A stretch of DNA of 64,000 nucleotides from an uncultured Lachnospiraceae bacterium (GCA_902766825.1 CACXFB010000022.1:62001-126000), one strand, 5' to 3'; counted from the first letter of the stretch, positions 1 through 8,088 are shown. Notes: generated by a model not told the origin, from the sequence alone. Numbers and translations: made by a program.

Positions 1-161
1 TGGCGAACACCGCTCTTGCAACTGCAGGAGATCTGCCACTTATGGCATCAGCTTTCAGAAAAGCAATAGAAGCAGGAAGAAGCGCATACCTTTCAGGACT
101 TGGAAGAGTGCTGCAGCGAGGCGCAAGCGCATCAGACCCACTAACGGGATTTTTGAGATAG
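1..161 (+). CDS. thiG: Thiazole synthase ThiG, C-terminal fragment
   Basis: The left window edge cuts this gene; 53 codons remain, read from base 3 to a TAG at 159-161. The peptide begins [20 protein letters not shown] and closes with [11 protein letters not shown]. Both are typical of the ThiG C-terminus: the phosphate-binding NTA/ATAGD segment and the final ASxPLTGF helix. ThiG condenses deoxyxylulose 5-phosphate, dehydroglycine and the sulfur carried on ThiS to form the thiazole phosphate of thiamine. thiH follows after 15 bases in the same direction, which fits a thiGHE operon whose start and promoter lie outside the window. No lesion is seen in the visible part. Confidence 0.9.
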   Translation, partial: ANTALATAGDLPLMASAFRKAIEAGRSAYLSGLGRVLQRGASASDPLTGFLR

Positions 162-176
162 GACAGTGGTGAAACT

Positions 177-1430
177 ATGGAAAACCAATTTTTTATTGAT
201 TCGGATGAACTATCAAAGGAAGCATTAGAAAGAAAGCACAGGCTTGAAAATGACCCTTCAGTAAGAACAAACCATATGGAATATATGGAGGGAATGGACA
301 TAATAGAATCTGATATCTGCAAGAAAGTTATGTCGCAGGTTGAAGAGTATGATTACGATTCTTTTACTGCAAAAGATGTTGTGGCGGCACTTGGTCACGA
401 GACATGTTCGGTGCGTGATTTTATGGCGTTATTGTCGCCGGCGGCACAGCCGTTTTTGGAAAAGATGGCCGAAAAAGCCAGAGTGCAGACAAGAAATCAT
501 TTTGGTAACAATGTATACATTTTTACACCTATTTATATAGCGAATTATTGCGAGAATTATTGCGTTTACTGTGGATTTAACTGCTATAACAAAATCAAGA
601 GAATGAAGCTTGATATGAATCAGATTGAAGAAGAGATGAAAGTCATTGCTAAAAGCGGCATGGAGGAGATTCTGATTCTTACCGGTGAGAGCAGAGCTAA
701 GAGTGATGTGAAATACATAGGGGAAGCCTGCCGTATTGCAAGAAAATATTTTAGAATGGTAGGCATAGAGGTGTATCCTCTTAACGTGGATGAATACAAG
801 TATCTTCATGAGTGCGGTGTGGATTATGTAACTGTATTTCAGGAAACTTACGACACGGATAAATATGAAAAGCTTCACCTTTTAGGACATAAAAGAGTGT
901 GGCCGTACAGATTTGATGCACAGGAACGTGCACTGATGGGAGGCATGCGAGGTGTTGCATTTTCGGCACTTCTTGGCCTTGCGGATTATCACAAGGACGC
1001 GCTTGCAACAGGGCTTCATGCATATTATCTGCAAAAAAAATATCCGCATGCAGAAATATCACTGTCGTGTCCGAGACTTCGTCCTATAATCAATAATTCT
1101 AAGATTAATCCTTTAGACGTTCATGAAAGACAGCTTTGCCAGATTTTATGCGCGTATAGAATATTCCTTCCTTTTGCCGGAATAACAGTTTCGTCAAGGG
1201 AAAGTGCAACGTTTAGAAATGGAATAGTTAAGATTGCGGCAACAAAAGTGTCTGCAGGAGTATCGACCGGAATAGGTGATCATGAAAGTAAGTACGAAGG
1301 AAAGGAGTCAGATAACAGCGGTGATGAGCAGTTTGAGATAAACGATTCAAGAAGCCTTAATAAAATGTATGAAGATATCAAATCTATGGGCTTGCAGCCG
1401 GTGTTAAATGATTATCTGTATGTTCAGTAA
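177..1430 (+). CDS. thiH: 2-iminoacetate synthase ThiH (radical SAM)
   Basis: ThiH cleaves tyrosine to dehydroglycine (2-iminoacetate) and p-cresol, supplying the glycine-derived part of thiazole to ThiG in anaerobes. The 417-residue protein has the family's usual length. The radical-SAM cluster motif CENYCVYC (CX3CX2C) is at about residues 123-130, and the following ILTGE segment is the expected SAM-contacting strand. The downstream SCPRLRP motif is also typical of ThiH. The start follows a GGTGAAA stretch close to the ATG. The gene sits 15 bases after thiG, and its last 23 bases overlap thiE in another frame, implying translational coupling. Use of ThiH rather than the oxygen-dependent glycine oxidase ThiO fits an anaerobe. 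Confidence 0.95.
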   Translation: MENQFFIDSDELSKEALERKHRLENDPSVRTNHMEYMEGMDIIESDICKKVMSQVEEYDYDSFTAKDVVAALGHETCSVRDFMALLSPAAQPFLEKMAEKARVQTRNHFGNNVYIFTPIYIANYCENYCVYCGFNCYNKIKRMKLDMNQIEEEMKVIAKSGMEEILILTGESRAKSDVKYIGEACRIARKYFRMVGIEVYPLNVDEYKYLHECGVDYVTVFQETYDTDKYEKLHLLGHKRVWPYRFDAQERALMGGMRGVAFSALLGLADYHKDALATGLHAYYLQKKYPHAEISLSCPRLRPIINNSKINPLDVHERQLCQILCAYRIFLPFAGITVSSRESATFRNGIVKIAATKVSAGVSTGIGDHESKYEGKESDNSGDEQFEINDSRSLNKMYEDIKSMGLQPVLNDYLYVQ

Positions 1431-2055
1431 CGATTTAAATGATGTGGTGTGTATCACCAACAGAAAAATTTGTGATATTGATTTTCTTGAGAGAATAAAA
1501 CTGGTGGCAGCAAGAAAACCTTACGCCATCATTTTGCGGGAGAAAGATATGGCTCCTGATGAGTATGAAAAGTTAGCTGTTAAGGTAAAAGAAATATGTG
1601 ACAGGGGAAATGTTACCCTTATCCTTCACACATATTATAAAACAGCAATCAGGCTTGGAATAAAAAAGATTCATATGCCATTGCAGGAATTGGAGAAAAT
1701 GCCACCAGAGGACATAGGTTTTTTTGAGGGATTAGGTGCGTCGTGCCACAGTGTTGAGGATGCAAAAAGAGCAACTGCGCTTGGATGCACTTATGTAATA
1801 GCAGGTCATATTTTTGCAACGGACTGTAAAAAAGATCTGCCACCACGAGGAATTGAATTTTTAAAAGAAGTTGTAAAAAGTGTGGATATCCCGGTGTATG
1901 CCATTGGTGGAATTCGTTTGCAGGATGAGTCAAAAAGAACCGTCCCCGCCGACTCATCGAACATGGCGCTGGCACTTGGCGCAGGAGCAAAAAAGGTGTG
2001 TATTATGAGTGGATTAATGAGTCAAAAAGAACCGTCCCCGTTGACTCAGCATTAA
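1408..2055 (+). CDS. thiE: Thiamine phosphate synthase ThiE, carrying two in-frame repeat insertions
   Basis: ThiE joins the pyrimidine and thiazole phosphates to make thiamine monophosphate. The 215-residue protein shows the TIM-barrel features of the family: a VxxAxxxGCTYVIAGHIFAT strand-loop region and the YAIGGI phosphate-binding strand near residue 165. It starts inside thiH with a 23-base overlap and no clear ribosome binding site, so translation is probably coupled. Just after YAIGGI, the segment LQDESKRTVPADSS is encoded by a hairpin repeat (1924-1958). The last residues, SQKEPSPLTQH, come from a second copy (2018-2048). Removing them would leave the more normal continuation NMALALGAGAKKVCIMSG. 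Whether the enzyme tolerates a 14-residue insertion next to its phosphate loop is unknown. Confidence 0.85.
   Translation: MIICMFSNDLNDVVCITNRKICDIDFLERIKLVAARKPYAIILREKDMAPDEYEKLAVKVKEICDRGNVTLILHTYYKTAIRLGIKKIHMPLQELEKMPPEDIGFFEGLGASCHSVEDAKRATALGCTYVIAGHIFATDCKKDLPPRGIEFLKEVVKSVDIPVYAIGGIRLQDESKRTVPADSSNMALALGAGAKKVCIMSGLMSQKEPSPLTQH
1924..1958. repeat. GAACCGTCCCC-loop hairpin repeat, copy 1 (inside thiE)
   Basis: A perfect 8-bp stem, GATGAGTC / GACTCATC, encloses a 19-base loop containing GAACCGTCCCC. It lies in frame within thiE. The same loop core recurs at seven other hairpins in this window with different stem sequences. Copy 2 lies about 60 bases downstream and shares the GAGTC/GACTC stem type. 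Confidence 0.85.
2018..2048. repeat. GAACCGTCCCC-loop hairpin repeat, copy 2 (3' end of thiE)
   Basis: A 6-bp stem, TGAGTC / GACTCA, encloses a 19-base loop that is nearly identical to copy 1 (AAAAAGAACCGTCCCCG core). It supplies most of the last 11 codons of thiE, and the thiE stop codon follows within seven bases. Confidence 0.85.
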
Positions 2056-2078
2056 CCCGCTGGCGGTAAATAATTTAA

Positions 2079-2108
2079 CGGCAGGATTGAAATATATCCT
2101 GCCGTTTT
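2079..2108 (+). terminator. Rho-independent terminator of the thi operon
   Basis: The 9-bp perfect stem CGGCAGGAT / ATCCTGCCG has an 8-base loop and is followed directly by TTTTGTG. It begins 24 bases after the thiE stop, closing the thiamine operon. Confidence 0.85.
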
Positions 2109-2135
2109 GTGAAAAAAATATATAAAGAACAGACG

Positions 2136-2156
2136 AAAGATAGATAAAAGATAGAT
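2136..2156 (+). promoter_or_regulatory. 11-bp-spaced direct repeat, candidate response-regulator site
   Basis: AAAGATAGAT occurs at 2136-2145 and again at 2147-2156, exactly 11 bases apart. OmpR/PhoB-type regulators usually bind tandem half-sites at this pitch. It lies 50 bases upstream of the response regulator start and just before an AT-rich possible -10 (TATTAT). Autoregulation is an inference. Confidence 0.45.
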
Positions 2157-2205
2157 TAAGGTATTATATTGTATTTGGATTTAAGGAAAAAGGAAGGAGC
2201 GGACT

Positions 2206-2883
2206 ATGTTTGATGTGCTGCTTGTGGAGGATGATGAGAGAATACGACAGGTTATATGCGATTATGTTGGAAGAAAAGATGAGATGGACATAAAACTTCA
2301 TATTGCAGTGGATGGCAATATGGGGCTGGATTTGATTTATGAAAATGAATATGACCTCGTGTTGCTTGATGTTATGATGCCGGGTGCTGATGGATTTGAG
2401 CTGTGCAGGGAGCTTAGAAAAAAGAGCAGTGTGCCTATAATTTTTCTCACCGCAAGAGGAAGGGAAGAGGATGTTATATACGGATACGATATCGGATGTG
2501 ATGACTACATAGTAAAACCATTTTCACTTGCAACATTGTATGTGAAAATGAGGGCACTTCTTAACAGATCAAAAGGAACCATTATTTCAAAAGAAATGAA
2601 AGCCGGTGAGATAACTCTAAACCCTGCGACAATGACTGTGAAAAATGGCGACGATACATTGGAACTGGCACAAAAGCAGTATTTGATTTTAAAAATCCTG
2701 ATGGAAAACAAAGGTGCAGTTGTGACCAGGGAGAAACTCATCCTTCGTATCTGGGGATACGACTACGACGGGGATGAACGAATACTTGATAACCACATGA
2801 AGAAACTTCGCAAGGCATTGGGCAGTAATGCCAAGCAGATAAAGACTGTTATAGGAAAAGGATATAAGATAACCGGGGACTAG
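2206..2883 (+). CDS. OmpR-family response regulator
   Basis: This 225-residue protein has an N-terminal receiver domain (about residues 1-120) and a C-terminal winged-helix DNA-binding domain (about 130-225). Receiver landmarks are the acidic pair VEDDE near the N-terminus, the phosphoacceptor Asp in LVLLDVMMPGADG, a switch Thr in IIFLTARG, and the Lys in IVKPF. The C-terminal TVIGKGYKI is typical of the OmpR wing. It should be phosphorylated by the intact histidine kinase two genes downstream. A strong AAGGAAGGAG ribosome binding site precedes the ATG. The next gene starts 15 bases after the stop, so regulator and sensors probably share a transcript. The regulated genes cannot be inferred. 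Confidence 0.93.
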   Translation: MFDVLLVEDDERIRQVICDYVGRKDEMDIKLHIAVDGNMGLDLIYENEYDLVLLDVMMPGADGFELCRELRKKSSVPIIFLTARGREEDVIYGYDIGCDDYIVKPFSLATLYVKMRALLNRSKGTIISKEMKAGEITLNPATMTVKNGDDTLELAQKQYLILKILMENKGAVVTREKLILRIWGYDYDGDERILDNHMKKLRKALGSNAKQIKTVIGKGYKITGD

Positions 2884-2898
2884 AAAGAGAGGAATGAT

Positions 2899-3801
2899 AT
2901 GAAGAATATTAAGGTTAGGTATCTAAGGCAGATGGTAACAAAGCCGGATAAAAAGAAGATATTTATTAAAGGGATTATAGTGTGTTTATTGTTGTATGGA
3001 ATCTTTGTTCATTCATCATATTCAAAAATTTATGAAGGATATAGACGAGTGCTTTTTGTCAGTTTATATGATGTTGCAGATAAAGAAGCAGTTGCGATGA
3101 ATTCCTTTTTTCAGACATATGATGGAAAGGTACAAAACATAGATATAACTGATATAGTGAAGGCAGCTGATTTAGCTGATTATAAAGTTCAAATAAGTGA
3201 TGAACAATACATTTACCCGATTGCAAGATTAGTTCTGCGTCTTAGTAATTTGGAGGAAAAAGAGCTGTATAATCATTTTATAATCAAATCATTTAGTCAG
3301 AAAATAGTTGCGACAAAATTGAAGGGTGAATATGAGTATAAGACGATAAAGGAAAATAATGAGGGAAAAGAGGCACTTAATTTAAGTGATTATTCAAGTG
3401 AAGAGCTAACATGGCGGGAGGTTGGACGTGATGGGGAGTATTACGATTTATACCTATGCTATTCCATTGATGGAATTTTTGAAGACATGGGGGTGACGAT
3501 TATTATATTTTTTGCAGTGGTTCTGCTTGCAATGATGGCGGTAACAATTTTAATTTGCAACAGAATCTACTACAAAAGAAAAGCGAGTTATGAAATATAT
3601 ACATACCGCAATGCTGTTATTAATGAAATTTCTAAAGGGACAAGGCAGCAGTTAAATGATATAAAAGAGAATGCACTTTTGGTACTAAATACTGATGATG
3701 AGGATGTTGTAAAGGAAAAAGCCGGTGAGATGATGCGTGGTGTTGAAAATGTTAACAGACAGATAATTGATGCACTTAAGAAAGGGAAAAAGTATGAGTA
3801 A
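2899..3801 (+). CDS. Membrane sensor with a histidine-less DHp-like domain (pseudo-kinase)
   Basis: The 300-residue protein has a transmembrane helix at about 24-38, an extracytoplasmic domain to about 195, a second helix at about 197-219, and a helical tail. The tail aligns without gaps to the dimerization region of the next gene: KRKASYEIYTYRNAV here against KRKAMYDIDLYKRTT there. The phosphoacceptor His of the downstream kinase corresponds to Lys246 here, and the Pro after it is also missing. The chain ends before any ATP-binding domain. It therefore cannot autophosphorylate, but could dimerize with or modulate the adjacent kinase. Its end overlaps the kinase start by 8 bases. No family name is recognised; the pseudo-kinase reading rests on this alignment. 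Confidence 0.75.
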   Translation: MKNIKVRYLRQMVTKPDKKKIFIKGIIVCLLLYGIFVHSSYSKIYEGYRRVLFVSLYDVADKEAVAMNSFFQTYDGKVQNIDITDIVKAADLADYKVQISDEQYIYPIARLVLRLSNLEEKELYNHFIIKSFSQKIVATKLKGEYEYKTIKENNEGKEALNLSDYSSEELTWREVGRDGEYYDLYLCYSIDGIFEDMGVTIIIFFAVVLLAMMAVTILICNRIYYKRKASYEIYTYRNAVINEISKGTRQQLNDIKENALLVLNTDDEDVVKEKAGEMMRGVENVNRQIIDALKKGKKYE

Positions 3802-5611
3802 AGATAGAGAAGCAAAAAAACTTGAAAAATATAAAAAACAGATTACGCTTAAACCAAGTTTTAAGAAAATTCTGCGTACTCCGCTTTTGATTGCAATATC
3901 CCTGACGGTAATAATATGTACTATTGTTGCATTTAGAATGTGGAATAGTTATGAGCAAACAAAAAAAAGAGTAATGCTGTGGAATCTTGAAAGCAATAAA
4001 TCAAGCTTGGAAGATGAAATTAAATTCTTTGAGGATGCCGGAATAGATGATAAAGAAAAAATGCGTAACTGTATTTTGTGGAACATGGATGACGGGCAGA
4101 GACATAAGGATTGTTTATTAATTAATGGGAAATCAACGTTGACTGATGATGATTTAAATGTTATTAACCCTTACTTAGCTTTTTCATATACACTGACTGA
4201 TAATACCGATGATTGCTTGGTTGGAAGTGAAAAAGAATATATTTACATGGCTAAAATAAAGGATACATATGTGACGTATTATAATTCTTGGGGCGGATAT
4301 GAGTTCTTTAGTGAATCTGATGTTTTTGCATATAAGCCGGATTCTAAGGTGTTAGATAAACTATATGAATGGAAAAAGATCGTTGATGAGGCTGAAGAAC
4401 ATTCGGAGAGGTCCTCTTACCTGAATTTTTACAGAGAAAAATATGAAATAAAATTATCAACGGATATGTACATTAAAGGTGATAAATTTGTACCGTGCAA
4501 ATTATATTTAGTATGTTATGGGGGGGATGAAAAAGATGACCCGATCGAAAAAGAAATTGATAGTATAGATATAGTAACAAACGCTGATGAATACGATGGA
4601 TGGGAATATGTAACTGTAGATGACAAAGATGATGTTGCAAGCTTTAGCCTGTGTTCTGATTCAGTGATTGGCAATTTTATAGAATATAAGAAAATGGGGG
4701 ATAGAATCGATGATGATAATCCTGACGTGGTAGTAAAGGAAAGTGTTATTGGATCTGATGGACACGAGTATGAAATTAAATTAACAGGTGACTATGATAT
4801 TTTTGCCGATTATGGAAAAAAGAACGTAATTAAATACCTTGAAATTTTGTATGGTGGCAGTGTTATTGGAATGGCTGCTGTGGTCGTTATCATATGTTTT
4901 ATTGTATATCGTAAAAGAAAAGCAATGTATGACATTGATTTATACAAAAGGACGACTGGTAATGCAATGGCGCATGATATTAAGAGTCCTTTGATGGCTG
5001 TGTCCGGATATGCAGAAAACATGAAAGAAAATATTAGCGAAGAGGAGAGAAAAGAATACGCCAAAAAGATTGTTGAAACTGTGGATGAAATGAATGAGAA
5101 CATAGGTTTTATGGATAATTTGGTGAAGGTTCAGGAGGGTGTTTTAATTAGGGACGGACAGGACGGTTTAAACAGGCAGGCCAGTTTTGGGGAGAAAAAA
5201 ATAAATGTATGGGAAGAAATAAATACATTTATTGAATCTAATAGCGGACTCATTAAAAACAAAAGATTAGATTTTAATATCCAGGGGGAATGCGCTGTTA
5301 AATGTAATGAAATGTGGATGGATCATTTGATAAACAATCTCCTGGGTAACGCAGTCAAGTACAGCAAAGAGGGCGGGCAGATTGATATACAATTAAACAA
5401 AAAAATGATAGTTGTAGCAAATGATTATGAAGGTCAGATTGATATAAAAGGCGATGAACTTAAGGAAGCATTTGTTAAAGGCGACAATTCGAGACACACC
5501 GAAGGAAGCGGCGTCGGATTATCCATAGTGGACAGCGTAGTAAAAAGGAACGGTTGGAAAATGAATATAGAAACCAAGGATGGCAGGTTTGTTGTAAAGA
5601 TAAAGATGTGA
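3794..5611 (+). CDS. Membrane sensor histidine kinase
   Basis: The ATG at 3794 is preferred because it follows AAGAAAGGG at a proper distance; an earlier in-frame ATG at 3767 has no such site. The 605-residue protein has a basic N-terminus, a membrane helix at about 30-49, a large extracytoplasmic domain rich in Asp, Glu and Tyr, and a second helix near 355-375. The DHp motif AMAHDIKSP follows, with phosphoacceptor His394. The ATPase domain shows an N box (LINNLLGNAVKYSKE) and a G box (EGSGVGLSIV). It is the only member of this cluster with complete catalytic parts and presumably phosphorylates the upstream OmpR regulator. Its TGA stop lies in the first bases of a hairpin repeat (5608-5636). 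Confidence 0.92.
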   Translation: MSKDREAKKLEKYKKQITLKPSFKKILRTPLLIAISLTVIICTIVAFRMWNSYEQTKKRVMLWNLESNKSSLEDEIKFFEDAGIDDKEKMRNCILWNMDDGQRHKDCLLINGKSTLTDDDLNVINPYLAFSYTLTDNTDDCLVGSEKEYIYMAKIKDTYVTYYNSWGGYEFFSESDVFAYKPDSKVLDKLYEWKKIVDEAEEHSERSSYLNFYREKYEIKLSTDMYIKGDKFVPCKLYLVCYGGDEKDDPIEKEIDSIDIVTNADEYDGWEYVTVDDKDDVASFSLCSDSVIGNFIEYKKMGDRIDDDNPDVVVKESVIGSDGHEYEIKLTGDYDIFADYGKKNVIKYLEILYGGSVIGMAAVVVIICFIVYRKRKAMYDIDLYKRTTGNAMAHDIKSPLMAVSGYAENMKENISEEERKEYAKKIVETVDEMNENIGFMDNLVKVQEGVLIRDGQDGLNRQASFGEKKINVWEEINTFIESNSGLIKNKRLDFNIQGECAVKCNEMWMDHLINNLLGNAVKYSKEGGQIDIQLNKKMIVVANDYEGQIDIKGDELKEAFVKGDNSRHTEGSGVGLSIVDSVVKRNGWKMNIETKDGRFVVKIKM

Positions 5612-5636
5612 AACGGGGGACGGTTCCTCGTTCCAC
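5608..5636. repeat. GAACCGTCCCC-loop hairpin repeat, copy 3 (3' end of kinase gene)
   Basis: GTGAAAC (5608-5614) and GTTCCAC (5630-5636) pair with one mismatch around a 15-base loop, GGGGGACGGTTCCTC, the complement of GAGGAACCGTCCCCC. The mismatched stem looks like a recombinant between the GTGAAAC and GTGGAAC stem types seen elsewhere. The TGA in GTGAAAC is the kinase stop codon. Confidence 0.85.
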
Positions 5637-5762
5637 CAGCCTATTTTAATGTTACTCTAATGAAAAAAGATTAATTTGGTTTAATATTGTTGTATAAAGT
5701 GATGCTGAACGTAAATCATTTTAACTATTTAACCATTATACATTAAAGAAAGGGAATGTGTT

Positions 5763-6959
5763 ATGAGTAAAGTGAATGACGATAGTATTAAAGAAAAAAA
5801 TATTCTTAAACCAAAGTTTTCAAAAATCTTTTTAAAGGGAGTTGCAATTGGACTCGTTGTAGCTATCATACTATGTGTGATAAGTACAGTAATATTAAAT
5901 CGATATTATAAGCTCGGAATAAAAAAATCGATGGAGCAATCAATTGACAATCAAAAAAATATTGTTGAAAATCAGTCGAGATTATTTGTTGATTCCGGCA
6001 ATGAAGATAAGAATGAGTTGTATAATGATATGTTGTTGCGTATGGAAAACACACAATTTCATACGGCGTGGAATGTGTTTGATAATTACTCGGATATGGA
6101 TGAGGGACATTATGTGCCAAAGATGGCAAATGGTTTATATGAATTTCTTGGAAAACATGGAATAATAGAACGCGTTAATGGCTACAATGTCATTTCATTT
6201 TCATTGAGCGATAATACATCAGGAGATGTTATAGGAACTGAGTGCGAAAAAATCTATATATCATTGTGGGACCAGGAAGATAGTGATAAATCATCCTATC
6301 TGACCCGGACAAAAGAGGATGAGACACAAGGAACTTACAGCGTATATTCGTATAAACCTTCATCAGAAGTTTTAGACAAGCTTATTGAATGGGAAAATGA
6401 TATTGAAAAAGAATATGAGAAAACAGAAGACTCCTTTGGTGTGCCGGAGAAAGTATATTACATAAAAATGTCTGATGATATATATGTTAAAGATCATGAA
6501 TTTGTACCAAGCCAGTTTGTACTTGGTTATTATGATTGGGATGGGAAAAATGATATAGAAGAAATTGTGGATAGTATTGATGTAGGAGTTGATAAGAAAG
6601 AAGATGAAAGCTTTAGACTTATAAGCAGAAGTAAGAATTCTGAGGATTTGGCTGATATTTTAAATACCAAGGAAGACAGATTTATGGACTATTACAACCA
6701 TAATGACAGAATTAACAGTGGTAATCCGGATGTTTTGGTAAAAGATACGGTACTTGCAGCTGATGGTCATGAGTATGAGATAAAGATAATCGGAGACTAC
6801 GATATATTTGCTGATTGGGGAAAGACCAACGTAATTATATACTTCGCATTTGTATATAATTTTATTATTTCAGGTGTACTGGTAATAGTTTTAGTTATCT
6901 CCTTGCTTGTGTATAAGCAGGTGAGTGGAACGGGGGACGGTTCTTCGTTCCACTTCTAA
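5763..6959 (+). CDS. Truncated paralogue of the histidine kinase, sensor half only
   Basis: The 398-residue product matches the kinase at 3794-5611 in layout and in local motifs: the N-terminal LKPKFSKI versus LKPSFKKI, and before the second helix DGHEYEIKIIGDYDIFADWG versus a nearly identical block in the kinase. It has a membrane helix at about 24-46, an extracytoplasmic domain, and a second helix at about 358-385. The homology stops at the cytoplasmic edge (LVYK). The final residues VSGTGDGSSFHF are encoded by a hairpin repeat, which also carries the stop codon. All DHp and ATPase sequence is gone. It may be a pseudogene or a surviving decoy sensor; a good AAGAAAGGGA ribosome binding site remains. 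Confidence 0.8.
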   Translation: MSKVNDDSIKEKNILKPKFSKIFLKGVAIGLVVAIILCVISTVILNRYYKLGIKKSMEQSIDNQKNIVENQSRLFVDSGNEDKNELYNDMLLRMENTQFHTAWNVFDNYSDMDEGHYVPKMANGLYEFLGKHGIIERVNGYNVISFSLSDNTSGDVIGTECEKIYISLWDQEDSDKSSYLTRTKEDETQGTYSVYSYKPSSEVLDKLIEWENDIEKEYEKTEDSFGVPEKVYYIKMSDDIYVKDHEFVPSQFVLGYYDWDGKNDIEEIVDSIDVGVDKKEDESFRLISRSKNSEDLADILNTKEDRFMDYYNHNDRINSGNPDVLVKDTVLAADGHEYEIKIIGDYDIFADWGKTNVIIYFAFVYNFIISGVLVIVLVISLLVYKQVSGTGDGSSFHF

Positions 6960-7019
6960 AACAAGAGATGTTTCCAATTGACTTTGGCTTTGGAACGAGG
7001 AACCGTCCCCCGTTCCACT
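6924..7019. repeat. Inverted pair of GAACCGTCCCC-loop hairpins (copies 4a/4b)
   Basis: The 29-bp arms 6924-6952 and 6991-7019 are inverted copies differing at one base and separated by 38 bases. Each arm is itself a hairpin: AGTGGAAC/GTTCCACT and GGAAC/GTTCC, with the 15-base loop GAGGAACCGTCCCCC or its complement (one variant base). The unit separates two convergent genes and supplies the end of the truncated sensor. The full structure could act as a bidirectional terminator. Confidence 0.88.
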
Positions 7020-7026
7020 GACTCGC

Positions 7027-7827
7027 TTAATTGTATTCAACTTTTTCAAGAAAAAGTCCGGTTGGCGCAACGCAAGGACCGGCAAGGGCTCGATTCTTTG
7101 AGGCTAAAATATCAGCTACGTCTGAAGCGGATATCTTATGCTCGCCTACAAGGATAAGTGTGCCGGTAAGAATACGAACCATATTATAGAGAAAACCGTC
7201 GCCGTTATAACGAATAACAAGTTCACTGCCTGAACTGTCAAATGTAATTGAATTGATAGTTCGGACGGTGGATTTTTTTGTTTTTGAATTGTTGGTAAAT
7301 GCCCTGAAATCATGTGTGCCTACAAGTTTGTCAGCGGCGCTCTTCATTGCCGTAACATCAAGAGGCTGTGGGTGAGAAAGGCTGTAGCGGACGTTAAAAA
7401 CGTCTGCTTTGGGGCGGGTATCGATATGATAAGCATAGGTCTTGCCGGTTGCATTAAGTCTTGCATGAAAACGATCGGCGGCCTTTGTAAGAGACAGAAC
7501 TGTTATGTCTGCAGGAAGATATGAATTAATATAATTCATAATGTACTCGTCAGAATAATTTGCGGCATTGATAAGCTTGAAATTAGCTACCTGTCCGAGT
7601 GCATGTACGCCAGCATCTGTCCTTCCGGAAGCATGAAGTTCCACGGGTGCGGTATCTGAATCTGCCCTGTCATCAAGTATGTTAAGTATGTTTTCTATCT
7701 TTTCACAGATTGTATTAGAGGTATTACCCTGCCTTTGAAAACCATTGTATCTTGTCCCGTCATATTGAAAAATCATCTTGTAGTTTGTCATTGATTTTGT
7801 CATTGATTCTGTTATTGACTCTGCCAT
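7027..7827 (-). CDS. truA: tRNA pseudouridine synthase A
   Basis: TruA converts uridines 38-40 of the tRNA anticodon arm to pseudouridine. The 266-residue protein contains the catalytic Asp motif GRTDAGVHALGQ, the N-terminal FQYDGTRYNGFQRQ, and the late segment GDGFLYNMVRI, all characteristic of TruA. The first ATG (7827) follows AGGCAGGG and is kept as the start. The added N-terminus ESITESMTKSMTN is encoded by about three 12-base tandem units, and ATGs at residues 9, 13 and 18 are possible alternatives, the last two nearer the usual TruA start. The gene converges on the truncated sensor across an inverted repeat pair. No operon partner is adjacent. Confidence 0.93.
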   Translation of the reverse strand: MAESITESMTKSMTNYKMIFQYDGTRYNGFQRQGNTSNTICEKIENILNILDDRADSDTAPVELHASGRTDAGVHALGQVANFKLINAANYSDEYIMNYINSYLPADITVLSLTKAADRFHARLNATGKTYAYHIDTRPKADVFNVRYSLSHPQPLDVTAMKSAADKLVGTHDFRAFTNNSKTKKSTVRTINSITFDSSGSELVIRYNGDGFLYNMVRILTGTLILVGEHKISASDVADILASKNRALAGPCVAPTGLFLEKVEYN

Positions 7828-7870
7828 TGTATCGTTGCCCTGCCTTGTGTTTCGGTATAGTATGTGTATT

Positions 7871-7896
7871 TTAACATATTTTAAATGGTATGTTAA
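7871..7896. promoter_or_regulatory. Palindrome upstream of truA
   Basis: TTAACATA (7871-7878) and TATGTTAA (7889-7896) form a perfect 8-bp inverted repeat with a 10-base spacer, 44 bases upstream of the truA start. It could be an operator or a small hairpin; nothing in the sequence decides. Confidence 0.3.
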
Positions 7897-8036
7897 AGTA
7901 ATGTTTGGGTGAGCCGTATTATATTAAAATCTTGGATGGCAGAAAAAAATAAATTTCTTAACTAAGTCTTGAAATGGTGTTTAAAGCAAATGGTTAAAAC
8001 TTGGCTCAAATATTTGAGAAAAAATCTCATATATAC

Positions 8037-8064
8037 TTGCTAAAATGAGAAAATGAGATATAAT
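8037..8064 (+). promoter_or_regulatory. Putative sigma-A promoter of the AAA ATPase gene
   Basis: TTGCTA (8037-8042) and TATAAT (8059-8064) are separated by 16 bases, with the start codon 25 bases downstream of the -10. Direct repeats of AAAATGAG overlap the spacer. Confidence 0.5.
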
Positions 8065-8088
8065 AATGGTAAAATGGAGGTGAAAGAT

